A stretch of 64,000 bases of DNA from Cladocopium goreaui (GCA_947184155.2 CAMXCT020001716.1:62001-126000); one strand, 5' to 3'. Positions 9,447 through 20,005 are shown, counted from the first letter of the stretch. Numbers and translations: made by a program. Notes: generated from the letters alone by a model not told the origin.

Positions 9447-12400
9447 ATGTCGACTGGGTTTTCTCCACCTGAATCAAGTTCACTTTCCATATCATCTAGC
9501 TCACAGATGGTTTCCTCCACAGAACAGCCGATGGGGGAACGAGCTGCTGCCATGACAACTGTGGTTGAACACCAAGGGAATGCCAGCAGAAGTCATTCCC
9601 GACAATCATCCAGGGAATCAAGCAGGAGTTCTTCAGAAAGAAAAGTGGTTAAGAAATCCAATATCAATAGGAAAGGCAAACCCAAAGTTTTGACTGTATC
9701 AACCCAGAGCGCACATCCTGCGTCACCCAATGTAGGTGTTGTTGCAACTGCACCGGGTTTAGACAGTGCCTGTGCTGGTTTTCAACCTGGTTTTCATGAC
9801 GATGACGAGGTCATTGACCCTCATGGTAGTTTACATGCACAAGGTCACATAGATCAGAGATCCATTCAACAACACCATCATGTTGATCAGACCTTTGTAG
9901 ATCAAAGATCGGTCCATCAGCATGTGCACATTGAGGATCAGCAGTCTCGACGGGAAGCAGACGAAGCCAGGGCAACAGCCCTCAACATCCAGGCGCAGGC
10001 TCAAAGGGCCGTGTTGGAGGCGGAGCATGTTGCAAAAGGGTTAGCTTTTCAGGCAAATGTGGAGGTGAACAGGGTAGTGGAGTCAGCAACACGACAAGTG
10101 AATCAAATCATTGAAACAGCGTCATCTGAGAATGAAGAGTTGAGACGACAAAACATGCATCAACATCAAATCATTCAGACAGCGTCGGCCGAACATCAAC
10201 GACAACAACATCAAATCAACTTGCAACAACAGATGATTCAAGCCTTGCAGGATCAGTTGATGCAACAGCAGAGGCAGATTGAATATTTGTTGACTGAGAG
10301 CCGAAATAGCGCGGATTTTGTTCATGATGTTCCACCCCCAGTTCATCCGTCACCAGTCCATGGAAGCCCAACATCCACATCAGGTAGGCCACCCAGGATT
10401 CCAACGCCAAAGGCACCGTCCGAGGCCTCTAGTGCGACAGCAGAGCTTCACGCTCACATGACAGATGCTGTCAAGGCATTGAGGCAGCAGATTGGGGAGT
10501 CTATGAAGTCCATGCAGGACCAGATCAACCAATTGGCTGGTTCTCGCATGTCACAACCATCACCTCCAAATAATTTCGTTTTTCATGAGGGTTCCCAACA
10601 GGCGTTCGCCTCACGCGACCCTGGAGATGGAGGGGACGATGACGATGATGACGATGATGATGGTAGTGATGATCCTGATGCGGATGAGTCATGGCATGGT
10701 CAGGCACAGCCTTTGATTGTTGCAAGACAGGGGATCCAAAACGGGGGCGAAGGAGGACCACCAGGGGATGATCCACCAAGAGGGAATGGTAACCCATATG
10801 GTGATTTTATGCCGGGTGGTGCTTTCATTGGGGATGAGGACAACATCTATAGGGGAAAGGATTTGTCAAACCTGTCAGTGCCGAGTCTTCCAAGGGATGC
10901 TTCAGCCTTTCGGGGTTGGAGGAACTCGCTGATAGCAAAGCTGTCATCCATCGACAGGACGGGCCTGGGAGTCATCATGAGATGGGCTCAGACGGCCTTT
11001 GAACCTTCGAATGAACAAATCCTTTTTCACCTTGAGAACTTTTCTGATGGCTTGCCTCGTTTGGATGCATGGCTGGCTGGGCAACTCAGTGAACCAAAAC
11101 ACATTTCAAAACACATGTCAGGGAACATTGGCATGAGGTTTCAGGGCTATCTTGAAAGAGCCCAGCCCCAGGCCGTGCCATTGAAGGGTCGCAGAATGTT
11201 GCATGAGGTTTCGAAAGCTTTTGCCTTGGATCGCATGAGGGGTTCACAGCTGACACAGCAGGCTCTTCTTGAGCTCCCGTTGGATTCTTTTGCGCAGTCT
11301 GATCTGCGTCTCTTCTATGATCGTGTAGAGTTCATTCTCAACAGCATTCAGCCAAACATGCAGCCATCAGAGCACACCAAGTATATTTTCTTGTTCGAAA
11401 GATTGAAGAAATGCAATGGCATGAGAAGACACATTGATCGCATCAGAGACAGTGGTGTCAATTCTCAGAAGCGTTCTTTTGGTTGGCTTTGGAACCGTTT
11501 TGGTGAATACCTTGATGAGTTGAAAGAAGACACCAATCAAGAGTCTGTCAAGAAGTCGCTGACCACAACGGCAAAGCCGAGCAATCCAAAGGATAGCACT
11601 GGTCGGACTTCTGCACTTCCGTCATCTCCGGCAAAGCTGGATCCTGTTGCGAAAGCAGCAGCGGCACCGCCTGCAAAGTCGTCGCCCAAGCCGCCTCCAC
11701 CAAAGAACTCAAAGGGAAAAGGTGGAGATACCAAAGGTAAGGGTAAGGGTGATAACAAAGCCAAAGGCAAAGATGGGAAAGGTCAGGGGGGCCCAAAGGG
11801 TTCCCAACCCAGGAGCAAAGCTCCATGTATCTTTTTCCCGCAGGGGACATGCAATAGGGGTGACTCGTGTCCATTTTCTCACGATGTGATCGATGGGGAA
11901 CCGGCACCAAAGGGCAAGGCCCAAACAAAGGCCACTGCAGCGCCAAAGGCGAAGACTGCAGAAGCTGTAGCCTTTGCATCACTTCCTTCCGCATCTGCCT
12001 CTTCCGAGTCGATCATGACTGCAGTTGTGCGCGCGTGCACAGCGCCACTGCGGTATTTCGCTCATATCTTTGCATGCGTAGTGCCAGTGCTGCATTCGAG
12101 TGTTGCGCACACCCAAGTTTCAGAAGGCACAATGTCCTCTTCATTTTGTGTTGATTGGATTTCAGACTCAGGTGCCGGCAGAAGCTTGGGAAGCGTTTCG
12201 ACGCTTGAAGCCGGTGGAATTCCAAGTGAATTGATCAAAGACAATGCCACGTACACGGACCACCCAATTGAGTTTGCCACAGGTGGAGGTGCAAGAAGGG
12301 GCGATCAGACCATTGGATATCAAGGTGAGGTATTTGGTCATACCAATGCATATCTTCTCCCAAAGGGTTGTCCCATGGTTAGGAGCCTTGGTGAGATTGT

Positions 12401-15400
12401 AAATCAACAGGACAAGCCATTCATCTGGTTACCTGGGGAGTTGCCATTCTTTGCAACAAGTAGCGAGCTCTTACAAGTTGCGTGTGCTCCTGATGATCGC
12501 ATTGCGGCACATAGGGTTGAAGAAAATGTTCCAATCTTCCGTGAAAACATCAAGATTGTTCCTGGGATGCCGAGTGAAACCAAAGGCCCCAAAATTGGGG
12601 AAGCTGAGGGCTCCAAAATTGGGGCAAAGGAAGGCTCCAAAATTGGGGCGAAAGAGGGCTCCAAAATTGGGGCGCCGGCATCAGACGCCGACTCCGAGGG
12701 TGGTGTAGAGTGGATCACAGCTGAGATCAGGCGTGCACGATCCATCGAGCATCGTTTGGCGCATTTCCCAAAATCAAGCCAATGTCCAGATTGCAGAATT
12801 GCAAAGTGCTACAAGAAGCGTGTCACCAAAAGGAGGGAATACGAACTCCTTGAACGAGGGCTGGACCCAGTTACCAGTTTTGGAGAGAGAATAGCTGTTG
12901 ACTTCATTGTTGTTGGGAAAACGGCCGAATCCAAAACAGACCGCTATGTTCTGATGATTCGTGACGAATGGTCTGGTTTTCTTCAAGGAGTCCCCATGTT
13001 TTCAAGAGATGGTGATTTGATTGTTTCTCACATCAAACGTTTCCTGGGGCCGCGCGCATCTTTGAGTACTTTGGTATGTAAAGCAGATGTCGCCAAGGAA
13101 TTTCAATATGCTTGTGAACAGCTTGGTGCGTTTTATGAACCTTCCATTGAAAGGTATTGGCCGCACAACTCGCGCCTTGAGCGTGACATACGGACATTTG
13201 AGGAGTCCGTCAGAGCCACTCATCTCGCATCAGGTTTCGCAGCGTATCCATCCCTGTGGTCCATCACAGTTCAGTACTGCACTGTTTCCCTTGCAAGCGC
13301 TTGGACACAACCTGACATAGTACCACCCGAAAGGGAAAGGCCCTTAACTCGACTTGAGGCTGCTTCAGGCCAAAGGTTTGATGGCCCTCAATGGTTGTTA
13401 GGACAACTGGTTTACTACAGGGTTAGTGATAGGACAAAGATCCACAAGTTTTCAGGGTCATGTCTTCCAGGTGTTTTTGCAGGATGGAGACTAGAGAATG
13501 GTTGCCGATACAGGGGTATTGTATTGGTCTTGGATTACGAGAAGATCCGAACCAAAACCGCGGGATTTGAACATCCAATTGCAGTGCCTCAAGAAGAGGT
13601 AGTCTTTGATGATCACTTGACAATGCCCCTCAAAGCTGCGCACCGTGAATCTTTAGCGAAGTTCAGTTTAGAAGACCCAACAAAGATTCCACCCATCAGT
13701 ATTCCTTTTAGTGAAGAACCCATTGAGCTTCCAGCGAAGACTCGTGCTGAATACATCACACTTGATCGTCTTATCAAGTACGGTGGTACTGACGGCTGCA
13801 GGGGCTGTGAAATGGTCACATCAAGACACACCAAAGCATGTCGTGATCGGTTCAATCGCCTCATCAGAGCTGACAAGCCGGTGCCCGTTGAAGTGAAGCC
13901 AAGGCCAATCACTACTGAGGAAGTTCGGGACAGTGTCGGGTCGGAGCCGCATGCGATCGCTTCAGGCGACCTTGCGGGATCCAGGCTCGACGACGATGTT
14001 GTTCCCATTTGTCCTCCAGAAAGTGATGGTGAATCTTCAGGTCCAGCTCCAACGACTCCAATTGATGATATTGACGCTGCAGCAGAAGTGACTGCTGTTG
14101 AATCTTTGGATGGGCTGGTTGTGCAAGCAGTGGCCAAAGAAACATGGGCTGGATTGTCCCGAGTTCGCCGTTTATCAACGGACCTTCCGGGTATTGGGGT
14201 GTTGTATGAATACGCCTGCAGTAGGGACTCTTTGATTGGTCAAATCTTACCACAATACAATGTCAAAGTTGTGCGCCTAAGTAAGGACGTCATTGACCTC
14301 AGCGATTTCCAGCACGTGCTTCAGCTGGTAGAGCAACTGAAAACGCAACATGGAGCTGATCTCTGGGTTTCACTTCCGTGTGATCCTTGGTCGAACCTTC
14401 AAGAACTCAACGTCCATCGTCTTGGGGATTCTTTTCTGAATGATCTCACGCAGAAACAGGAGGAGTCTTCTTACATGGTTGATCTTGCGCTACAAATCGG
14501 CGAATACGTGATCAGTCATAATGGGCGATTTGTTTGGGAATGGCCGGCATTTTGCAAGGGTTGGAGATTACCAAACTTGGTCAATTTTTGCAAAAGGCAC
14601 AATCTCATGATGGTTCAGTTCCATGGCTGCATGCTACAGCTGAAAGGGAAACGAGGTCAATATCTCAAGAAACCATGGATGTTCGCCACAAACGACCGCA
14701 GGATTGTTGAATTGTTCGCGGAAATGCAATGTGACCACTCGCCATCGCAACATGAACCATGTGAAAGTGGTAATGCTGCAAGGACCGCATATTACACAGT
14801 CTCCTTCGTGAACCTCATAGCTGAAGCTTTGTATCCAAAACAGTTCTACTCCACAAACATACCTGCATTCTGTTGCTCCCAGAGTGATCAGGTCCACGGT
14901 AATGAGGAGAGCTCGGTTGAAGCGCAGATGTTTGGTTTGGTCACCAAGGCACTCAACCGTAGCCAGTGGAGTGTTGATCCGAAGGCATTGGATGCTATAG
15001 CTAAGGAGGGACAAGGTTTGAGGGACAACAAGACGTGGGATGATTCAACTGCATGTGATCTTGACCAACTCGTCCATCAGTCAAAGACATTGGGCATGAA
15101 CATTCACGTAGCTGAACTTTTGGTTTTATGTGGCATCAAACATGCGGAATTAGATGAAACACAACACAAATATAAAGGGAGGATTGTCTACAGGGGTGAC
15201 AAAGTGTTCACACAAGATGGGGACATAGTTTTGTTCACTGAAGTGTCCACTTCTCCCACAACACTCATTGCTCTAAACGTTTGTTTGTGGTGGGGAGCTC
15301 TAGAGGGGCATGCCACTTCAACTGCAGACGCAGTACAAGCGTTTCTTCAAAGCTTTCTCCCTGATGACGACCTGACGTACGTCATTTTGCCAAGGCAGCT

Positions 15401-16616
15401 GTGGCTACCTGCATGGAAGTCAAAGTTCCATGGCAAGGTGGCGGTGAGACTGCGCAAATCCCTATATGGACACCCGCAAGCGGGTAGACTCTGGCAAGAG
15501 TTTCTAGAGAGCCGCATCTCTCGGCTTGGAGCTTCACAAATCCCAGGATTTCCTAGTAACTTCCTATTCCACATCGAGGGTCATAAGATGTTACTCAATG
15601 TGTACGTCGACGACTTGACTCTGTCAGGGAAGAGAGGTTTACACGCAAAGTTTTGGAAGCAGTTTTCTGAGCTGATCAAGATCGAAGATCCCAAAACTCT
15701 ACTCCCTAGCAGTTCGGTGTTGATTCTAGGTCGATTACATGAACAGGAAAGTCCTCAAACCGTAGTCATGTCCATGGTAGGTTACGCAGAGCAGTTTGTG
15801 CAGCTGTATCTAGATATCACTGGTGTTGATTCAAAAACATTGCGCAGGGTTGCCACGCCTCACATTAGTGATAGTACTCTGTCGGACACGCTATATGAAC
15901 AATCTGGATCCATGCAGGCTCACGCGTCAAAGATACTCATGAAGGGTCTTTGGTTGGCGCGGCTTTGCCGTCCCGACATTTCGTTTGCCGTAGGCAGGTT
16001 AGCAAGCCGGATCACAGTTTGGAGTCGAGCAGAGGATGTTCACATCCATCGTTTAGTTTCATATGTGTTTTGGACGAAAGGCTATCAGATGGTTTGTCAG
16101 GCTGGGCAAATTAGCAATACAGAGCTGCATGTGTATGCGGATGCGGATCTCGCGTCTTGTGTGCACACGGCCCGCTCAACATCAGGCATGATGATTATGC
16201 TTGTCTCGGGATCCTCGCGTTGGCCGGTCGCATGGAACTCGCGACGCCAAACGTCGGTGGCGCGATCCACTACGGAGGCAGAAATCATCGCGATGGCTGG
16301 GGCCATCTACTCAGAAGGACAGCCGCTCCTTGACTTGCTGCAACAACTTGTGGAGCGCGAAGTCACCATGAGGTTGTTAGAGGACAACGCTGCCACGTTA
16401 TCCATCTTGCATTCTGGATACTCAGTTCGTTTGAGACATGCGTCGCGCACTCACCGAATAGATGTCGCCAGTTTGGCTGACCTCATCCAACAACGAGGCA
16501 TGAAACCAGAACATGTGGGAACTGGAGATCAAGCAGCGGATGGCATGACCAAAGTTGTTGCGCCAATGTCTTGGGAACGTCTGATTCAGCTGCCATGCAT
16601 CAGAACGAAGACGTAG
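9447..16616 (+). CDS. Copia-1 gag-pol polyprotein with methyltransferase-like insert
   Basis: One frame of about 2,390 codons. It is open from 9,288, and the first ATG is at 9,447. In order: a Q-rich coiled-coil-like gag region; an Asp run (10,640-10,690); gag core (about 10,850-11,520); and a Lys/Pro/Gly linker. A CCCH finger C-x7-C-x5-C-x3-H follows (Cys 11,826, 11,850, 11,868; His 11,880). The protease motif DSGAG is at 12,165. A GSKIGAKE tandem repeat (12,586-12,672) leads to the integrase: HxnCxxC region about 12,755-12,800, Asp at 12,900 and 13,086, and Glu in the LERDIR segment. An MTase-like insert follows (about 14,140-14,870; SLPCDPWS with Cys at 14,379, then WEWP). RT has ADAVQAF and YVDD (15,603), and RNase H is at 16,130-16,560. 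No stop or frameshift breaks it, so it is probably competent. Confidence 0.93.
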   Translation: MSTGFSPPESSSLSISSSSQMVSSTEQPMGERAAAMTTVVEHQGNASRSHSRQSSRESSRSSSERKVVKKSNINRKGKPKVLTVSTQSAHPASPNVGVVATAPGLDSACAGFQPGFHDDDEVIDPHGSLHAQGHIDQRSIQQHHHVDQTFVDQRSVHQHVHIEDQQSRREADEARATALNIQAQAQRAVLEAEHVAKGLAFQANVEVNRVVESATRQVNQIIETASSENEELRRQNMHQHQIIQTASAEHQRQQHQINLQQQMIQALQDQLMQQQRQIEYLLTESRNSADFVHDVPPPVHPSPVHGSPTSTSGRPPRIPTPKAPSEASSATAELHAHMTDAVKALRQQIGESMKSMQDQINQLAGSRMSQPSPPNNFVFHEGSQQAFASRDPGDGGDDDDDDDDDGSDDPDADESWHGQAQPLIVARQGIQNGGEGGPPGDDPPRGNGNPYGDFMPGGAFIGDEDNIYRGKDLSNLSVPSLPRDASAFRGWRNSLIAKLSSIDRTGLGVIMRWAQTAFEPSNEQILFHLENFSDGLPRLDAWLAGQLSEPKHISKHMSGNIGMRFQGYLERAQPQAVPLKGRRMLHEVSKAFALDRMRGSQLTQQALLELPLDSFAQSDLRLFYDRVEFILNSIQPNMQPSEHTKYIFLFERLKKCNGMRRHIDRIRDSGVNSQKRSFGWLWNRFGEYLDELKEDTNQESVKKSLTTTAKPSNPKDSTGRTSALPSSPAKLDPVAKAAAAPPAKSSPKPPPPKNSKGKGGDTKGKGKGDNKAKGKDGKGQGGPKGSQPRSKAPCIFFPQGTCNRGDSCPFSHDVIDGEPAPKGKAQTKATAAPKAKTAEAVAFASLPSASASSESIMTAVVRACTAPLRYFAHIFACVVPVLHSSVAHTQVSEGTMSSSFCVDWISDSGAGRSLGSVSTLEAGGIPSELIKDNATYTDHPIEFATGGGARRGDQTIGYQGEVFGHTNAYLLPKGCPMVRSLGEIVNQQDKPFIWLPGELPFFATSSELLQVACAPDDRIAAHRVEENVPIFRENIKIVPGMPSETKGPKIGEAEGSKIGAKEGSKIGAKEGSKIGAPASDADSEGGVEWITAEIRRARSIEHRLAHFPKSSQCPDCRIAKCYKKRVTKRREYELLERGLDPVTSFGERIAVDFIVVGKTAESKTDRYVLMIRDEWSGFLQGVPMFSRDGDLIVSHIKRFLGPRASLSTLVCKADVAKEFQYACEQLGAFYEPSIERYWPHNSRLERDIRTFEESVRATHLASGFAAYPSLWSITVQYCTVSLASAWTQPDIVPPERERPLTRLEAASGQRFDGPQWLLGQLVYYRVSDRTKIHKFSGSCLPGVFAGWRLENGCRYRGIVLVLDYEKIRTKTAGFEHPIAVPQEEVVFDDHLTMPLKAAHRESLAKFSLEDPTKIPPISIPFSEEPIELPAKTRAEYITLDRLIKYGGTDGCRGCEMVTSRHTKACRDRFNRLIRADKPVPVEVKPRPITTEEVRDSVGSEPHAIASGDLAGSRLDDDVVPICPPESDGESSGPAPTTPIDDIDAAAEVTAVESLDGLVVQAVAKETWAGLSRVRRLSTDLPGIGVLYEYACSRDSLIGQILPQYNVKVVRLSKDVIDLSDFQHVLQLVEQLKTQHGADLWVSLPCDPWSNLQELNVHRLGDSFLNDLTQKQEESSYMVDLALQIGEYVISHNGRFVWEWPAFCKGWRLPNLVNFCKRHNLMMVQFHGCMLQLKGKRGQYLKKPWMFATNDRRIVELFAEMQCDHSPSQHEPCESGNAARTAYYTVSFVNLIAEALYPKQFYSTNIPAFCCSQSDQVHGNEESSVEAQMFGLVTKALNRSQWSVDPKALDAIAKEGQGLRDNKTWDDSTACDLDQLVHQSKTLGMNIHVAELLVLCGIKHAELDETQHKYKGRIVYRGDKVFTQDGDIVLFTEVSTSPTTLIALNVCLWWGALEGHATSTADAVQAFLQSFLPDDDLTYVILPRQLWLPAWKSKFHGKVAVRLRKSLYGHPQAGRLWQEFLESRISRLGASQIPGFPSNFLFHIEGHKMLLNVYVDDLTLSGKRGLHAKFWKQFSELIKIEDPKTLLPSSSVLILGRLHEQESPQTVVMSMVGYAEQFVQLYLDITGVDSKTLRRVATPHISDSTLSDTLYEQSGSMQAHASKILMKGLWLARLCRPDISFAVGRLASRITVWSRAEDVHIHRLVSYVFWTKGYQMVCQAGQISNTELHVYADADLASCVHTARSTSGMMIMLVSGSSRWPVAWNSRRQTSVARSTTEAEIIAMAGAIYSEGQPLLDLLQQLVEREVTMRLLEDNAATLSILHSGYSVRLRHASRTHRIDVASLADLIQQRGMKPEHVGTGDQAADGMTKVVAPMSWERLIQLPCIRTKT
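14140..14870 (+). other. Methyltransferase-like domain inside copia-1 pol
   Basis: This is an extra domain between integrase and RT. An aromatic-rich GVLYEYACSRDS sits where a SAM-binding motif I would lie, followed by KDVIDLSD, then LWVSLPCDPWSN, which resembles the PC motif IV of cytosine-5 methyltransferases. Further on is FVWEWPAFCKGW, placed like motif VI but with EWP in place of ENV. The motif order suggests a diverged methyltransferase fold. Loss of ENV makes catalysis uncertain. Similar SLPC...EWP segments are, from memory, common in dinoflagellate copia polyproteins. Confidence 0.5.
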
Positions 16617-16648
16617 TGAGAGGCTTTTGGTTCCACACTCACTTCTCT

Positions 16649-16660
16649 GAATGAGGGGGG
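16649..16660 (+). promoter_or_regulatory. Polypurine tract of copia-1
   Basis: GAATGAGGGGGG directly precedes the 3' LTR, as expected for plus-strand DNA priming. Copia-2 has a comparable TGAGGGGGG before its 3' LTR. Confidence 0.8.
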
Positions 16661-16831
16661 AGTTGTTTGACACAATTACACTATGTAAAGACATTCATCA
16701 AGTGTAGTGTCATGAGAACCGCCATTGTCTCACATCATCTCAATATGTTACATTTGGCTCAAGTAAAACAGTGCGGCGCCCTAGCAGTTGCTTGCTTGTG
16801 TGCCGCCTAGGAGTTTTACGCTTAAATAACT
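16661..16831 (+). repeat. Copia-1 3' LTR (171 bp)
   Basis: Matches 7,360-7,530 with one difference (G at 16,690). It is followed at once by the target duplication CGTAT (16,832-16,836). Confidence 0.93.
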
Positions 16832-16836
16832 CGTAT

Positions 16837-17590
16837 ACATTATATCATATATATCATAGTCGATTTAGTTTGTTTCCCCCTCTCTTGTGTTTTGTAACCA
16901 TTTATGAGCACTTGCAGCTTGTACTAGGCTGCTCGACGAGAAAGGCAACGGGGCCGTGCAGCAACAAGCGCTGCAGCACCCCGCATGTTTTCAGATCGCC
17001 AGTCGATGCCGCTCAGCATTCCTTTGTGCACAGGGGCTGTGGTGGCCAGGTCCGTGAAATTCAATTGACCGAATTACTCTTCACAGCAGGAAAGTACTGC
17101 ACAAGTCGCAGATTGCCAAATAAGGCCGCAGACATCGTCGCAAACCTGTGGCAATGCCAAGAGGCTTCGCATGGCCGTCATTTGGTGGCATAGTTTTGCT
17201 CAAATAGTTTTGCACTGGAGGCGGTATCATGATGAGATGAGCTCGCATTCCAAAGCAGCTTCCAAACCACCAACGCAGCAACATGACCGAGGCCCGTCTT
17301 TGCCTGGTGTCATTCATAGTTGTGCAAGCTTGCTAAACGGTTACTACTTGAAAACTTTGGTGTTCAGTGCTGTGGGGTTTGCCCAGGATTCACACCGCCT
17401 TGCCCACGAGCCGCCAAGGAAGGCTTTTCCTTCGGAGGTGGCAGCATGCCGGCAGGAGTAGTTGCCATTTGGTGTGATGTGACAAGCATTCCATTCCCCA
17501 AATTTTTGGCAGATCATTGGTAGGTTGGCACGCTTTGAAGCCACGACCACTAGCAAATCAGGAGTCATTGCAGGACCACTTGACTTGTTG
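16837..17590. other. No assigned gene
   Basis: Several short overlapping + frames (for example 17,171-17,523) lack recognisable motifs. They may hold exons of the J-domain gene that follows, but no splice continuity could be shown. Confidence 0.3.
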
Positions 17591-17592
17591 GC

Positions 17593-17994
17593 ATGATTCG
17601 GGTGCCACGCATGGGGCTGCGCGATAACATGATGCACTCCCTTGCGCTATCTTGCGCTCACATCCAGGACTCCGTGCGAGCTCAGTTGGCTTCGCTCAAA
17701 TATGAAACTAAAGCGAACCAAAAAGCAGGAATTAAGCGATTGCTTGTGAAATGGCATCCAGATCGAAACCTTGATACTCAGCAGCACAGGAGCTTCAGCA
17801 CGCACTGTGAGGAGGATTTCGTGTTTTTTCTTAGCCCAAACTTCACCACATCATTTCAGGAAAGCGCAGAGACAGCCACTTCTATTTTCCAGTTCATCCA
17901 GCAGGACTGCGAAATCGACACTCTCATGAACTGTTTTCCTTGTGTGCTACACTGGTCAAAGTACGCATGCTCAGTCGTAGACGAAACATATTGA
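17593..17994 (+). CDS. J-domain (DnaJ-like) protein fragment
   Basis: The segment KAGIKRLLVKWHPDRN (about 17,725-17,770) holds the HPD signature of J-domains, which stimulates Hsp70 ATPase. Farther on, AETATSIFQFIQQ (17,863-17,900) looks like the last helix of the domain. Between them lies a stretch unlike a J-domain. Splicing 17,773-17,859 out as a GA-AG intron (87 bp, phase 0, acceptor followed by G) joins HPDRNL to ESAETATS and restores a family-like spacing. The intron is a multiple of three without stops, so the frame reads through either way. The upstream helix is weak and the start uncertain. Confidence 0.5.
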   Translation: MIRVPRMGLRDNMMHSLALSCAHIQDSVRAQLASLKYETKANQKAGIKRLLVKWHPDRNLDTQQHRSFSTHCEEDFVFFLSPNFTTSFQESAETATSIFQFIQQDCEIDTLMNCFPCVLHWSKYACSVVDETY

Positions 17995-18786
17995 CATCTT
18001 CCTTTGTTGACTAAAGCGGTCAAACATTCACTGTCATGAACATGTGTGTCTGATTCTGTTTATTGTTGTGTTTGTTTTTCTCGGAGGAGAAAGATAAGAT
18101 GCTTGGACCAATGTGAGTTCTGAATGGCTTCTCCTTAGAGTCAGTGATGGATATATAGATGAGTTTTAGTGTGATGAGCTCGTCACTCATCAGTTTCACG
18201 CCTTAAGAGGAACATGATGGAACCTTTGTAATGCAGAGGATCCTTTGATTCTTCACGATACATCCTTTACATTCTTTACAGTGGAGGGACCGCTGTGCAC
18301 AAAGTGCCGCTCGTCGCAGAACCTCCAGGCCTTTCCAGCAAGAAAGCACCTGTTTGCTTAGCATGAAGCACTCTTCAAATAAAATCATACAAACATGCTA
18401 TAAATATTTTATCAAATAAGCACTATAAATATGCATTTATAATTAATATGCATGCGTATGCCTTGCAACTGTCAACTGACTGGATCACTTGGCCTTGAGT
18501 CTTGTGCTTTGACTTGATACCGAGATTCATTATTTTGAGGCTGGTCTGGAGAAACCATGGCTTTTGGCTCACGGTAGATTTACGGGGTATAAATGAGCGT
18601 GAGCTATGAAGAAGTATGCAGACAATAAGAAATGATATAGCAAGATATTGACCATCCCAATTCCCACGCATCCTATTGCCAAGATAGGTGGGCTGCAAAA
18701 TCCAGTAACTGATTGAAGCAGTTGTACTTTTGTACAGCCCTTTGCCCTCCGAAATGCGGGCAGGTCACATTCTGAGATTTTCAAGA

Positions 18787-19108
18787 TGTCCCATTCGGAC
18801 TTCAGGGCAGATGATGCCTTCGCACAGTTTCCAGATTTAAGAACGCAGGCTCGAAGAATGCGAAGAACAATGACTGCCAATTGATTTGCCTTGCAGGTGC
18901 CCCAGATCCCTTTGCCTTGCAGGAGAGCATCCTCAAAGAGGCCCTTCAGCAGTGTTGGGATCAGCAACAGGTGATGAACCTTTGCAGGTATTGTGCTCTC
19001 ATTGTTCAAGAGTTTGCAACATCCCCAAAAATTGGTTGACAGTGAGTTGACACAGGAGAAGTGCCGGGAGGAGTTTCTGGCAAAGCTGAAAGCTGGCGAG
19101 GAGAAATG
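18787..19108 (+). CDS. Small hypothetical gene with two or three exons
   Basis: The first exon would begin at ATG 18,787 (MSHSDFRADDAFAQFP...). A second follows the CAG near 18,921 (ESILKEALQQ). The last, after the CAG near 18,987, reads VLSLFKSLQHPQKLVD...FLAKLKAGEEK and stops at TGA 19,106-19,108. The frames join if a GT donor lies at about 18,950. The composition is that of a real helical protein, but I recognise no family. Splice positions are tentative. Confidence 0.3.
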
Positions 19109-20005
19109 AGTTGTTACAATCGGCCTGTTTCTTTTTGGGGCGCCTTTGTTCCTTCTTAGTCCATTTGTTTGCTCCTTTGCTTGCCTGTGCTTGCTGTTGT
19201 TTAAAGTATTTTTTTCGGAAATGCAAAGCAAAAGCTCAAAATGTGGGGTTTGGGAACATGGGGTGAAGTGTCAGCTGTTGGCCATCCGCCCTGAATGTTG
19301 GTTGTCCATGTTCTTCCCTAAGCCCTAGGAAAATATGCTGGATTCAGACCAGGCATCAAATTCTCAGGGCCTTCGGAAGGTGGCAAGATTAAACCCCAAG
19401 GACCTCCTGTGGGATCAACCTTGGCGCTTTTTGTTGTTGTGCTCTCTCTCTCAGCAAATTAAAATCAGAAAGGTCTCGGCGAGAAATGCCCCAGAGGGTG
19501 GGATGTTCCTGCACGCACATGAGCTATCATGAACTATTCATACATTTCAACGAAAATGATTTGTCGTTCTGACATGTTTTGAATATTCTGCTTCAAGGAG
19601 TTTAAGTACCTGCAGCGAGCCCACACAGCGCCCTCCTTCCGAAGCATGCCCGAGCCCCATCCGAGCCCCATTTCTGTGGTCCTCTGGGATCCTCTCTTGA
19701 CTTTTTTCAGTACGGTACGGTACGGTACTTTTTACAGAGTAATAGTTTTTAAATTTTGATGCTTCTGTACAATATATATATACACATACATATACACATG
19801 GAGTTCAATATTCGGTGTGTCCCAAAGTTGTCCAGAGGTGCCGATATCAGCAACGACAGATGCTTTGTTCAAAGCAAGCATTCTTGGATATTCTTGGACC
19901 ACAATGAGCTGAACATGTTTGTGACATCGCGCTAAGGTTGACACGCAAAGACCAGACCCTGCTGGCTGAATTTCGCAAACGGCCTCGACAGGTTGGCGTT
20001 TCAGC

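Larger units (their letters stand above)
7360..16831 (+). mobile_element. Copia-1: intact, recently inserted Ty1/copia LTR retrotransposon (9,472 bp)
   Basis: The element has two 171-bp LTRs, a CGTAT target duplication, a purine tract (ATGAGGGGGG) before the right LTR, and an uninterrupted gag-pol frame. The LTRs differ at one site (A at 7,389, G at 16,690), about 0.6%, which implies recent insertion. The domain order PR-INT-RT-RNase H is that of Ty1/copia. Unusual parts are an extra HAD-like ORF between leader and gag, a CCCH finger in gag, and a methyltransferase-like domain between integrase and RT. Confidence 0.95.

Noticed and set aside
18569..19231. Minus-strand ORF of 220 codons
   Set aside because: Composition is poor and it is antisense to a + strand segment with exon-like reading and splice-site-like borders.
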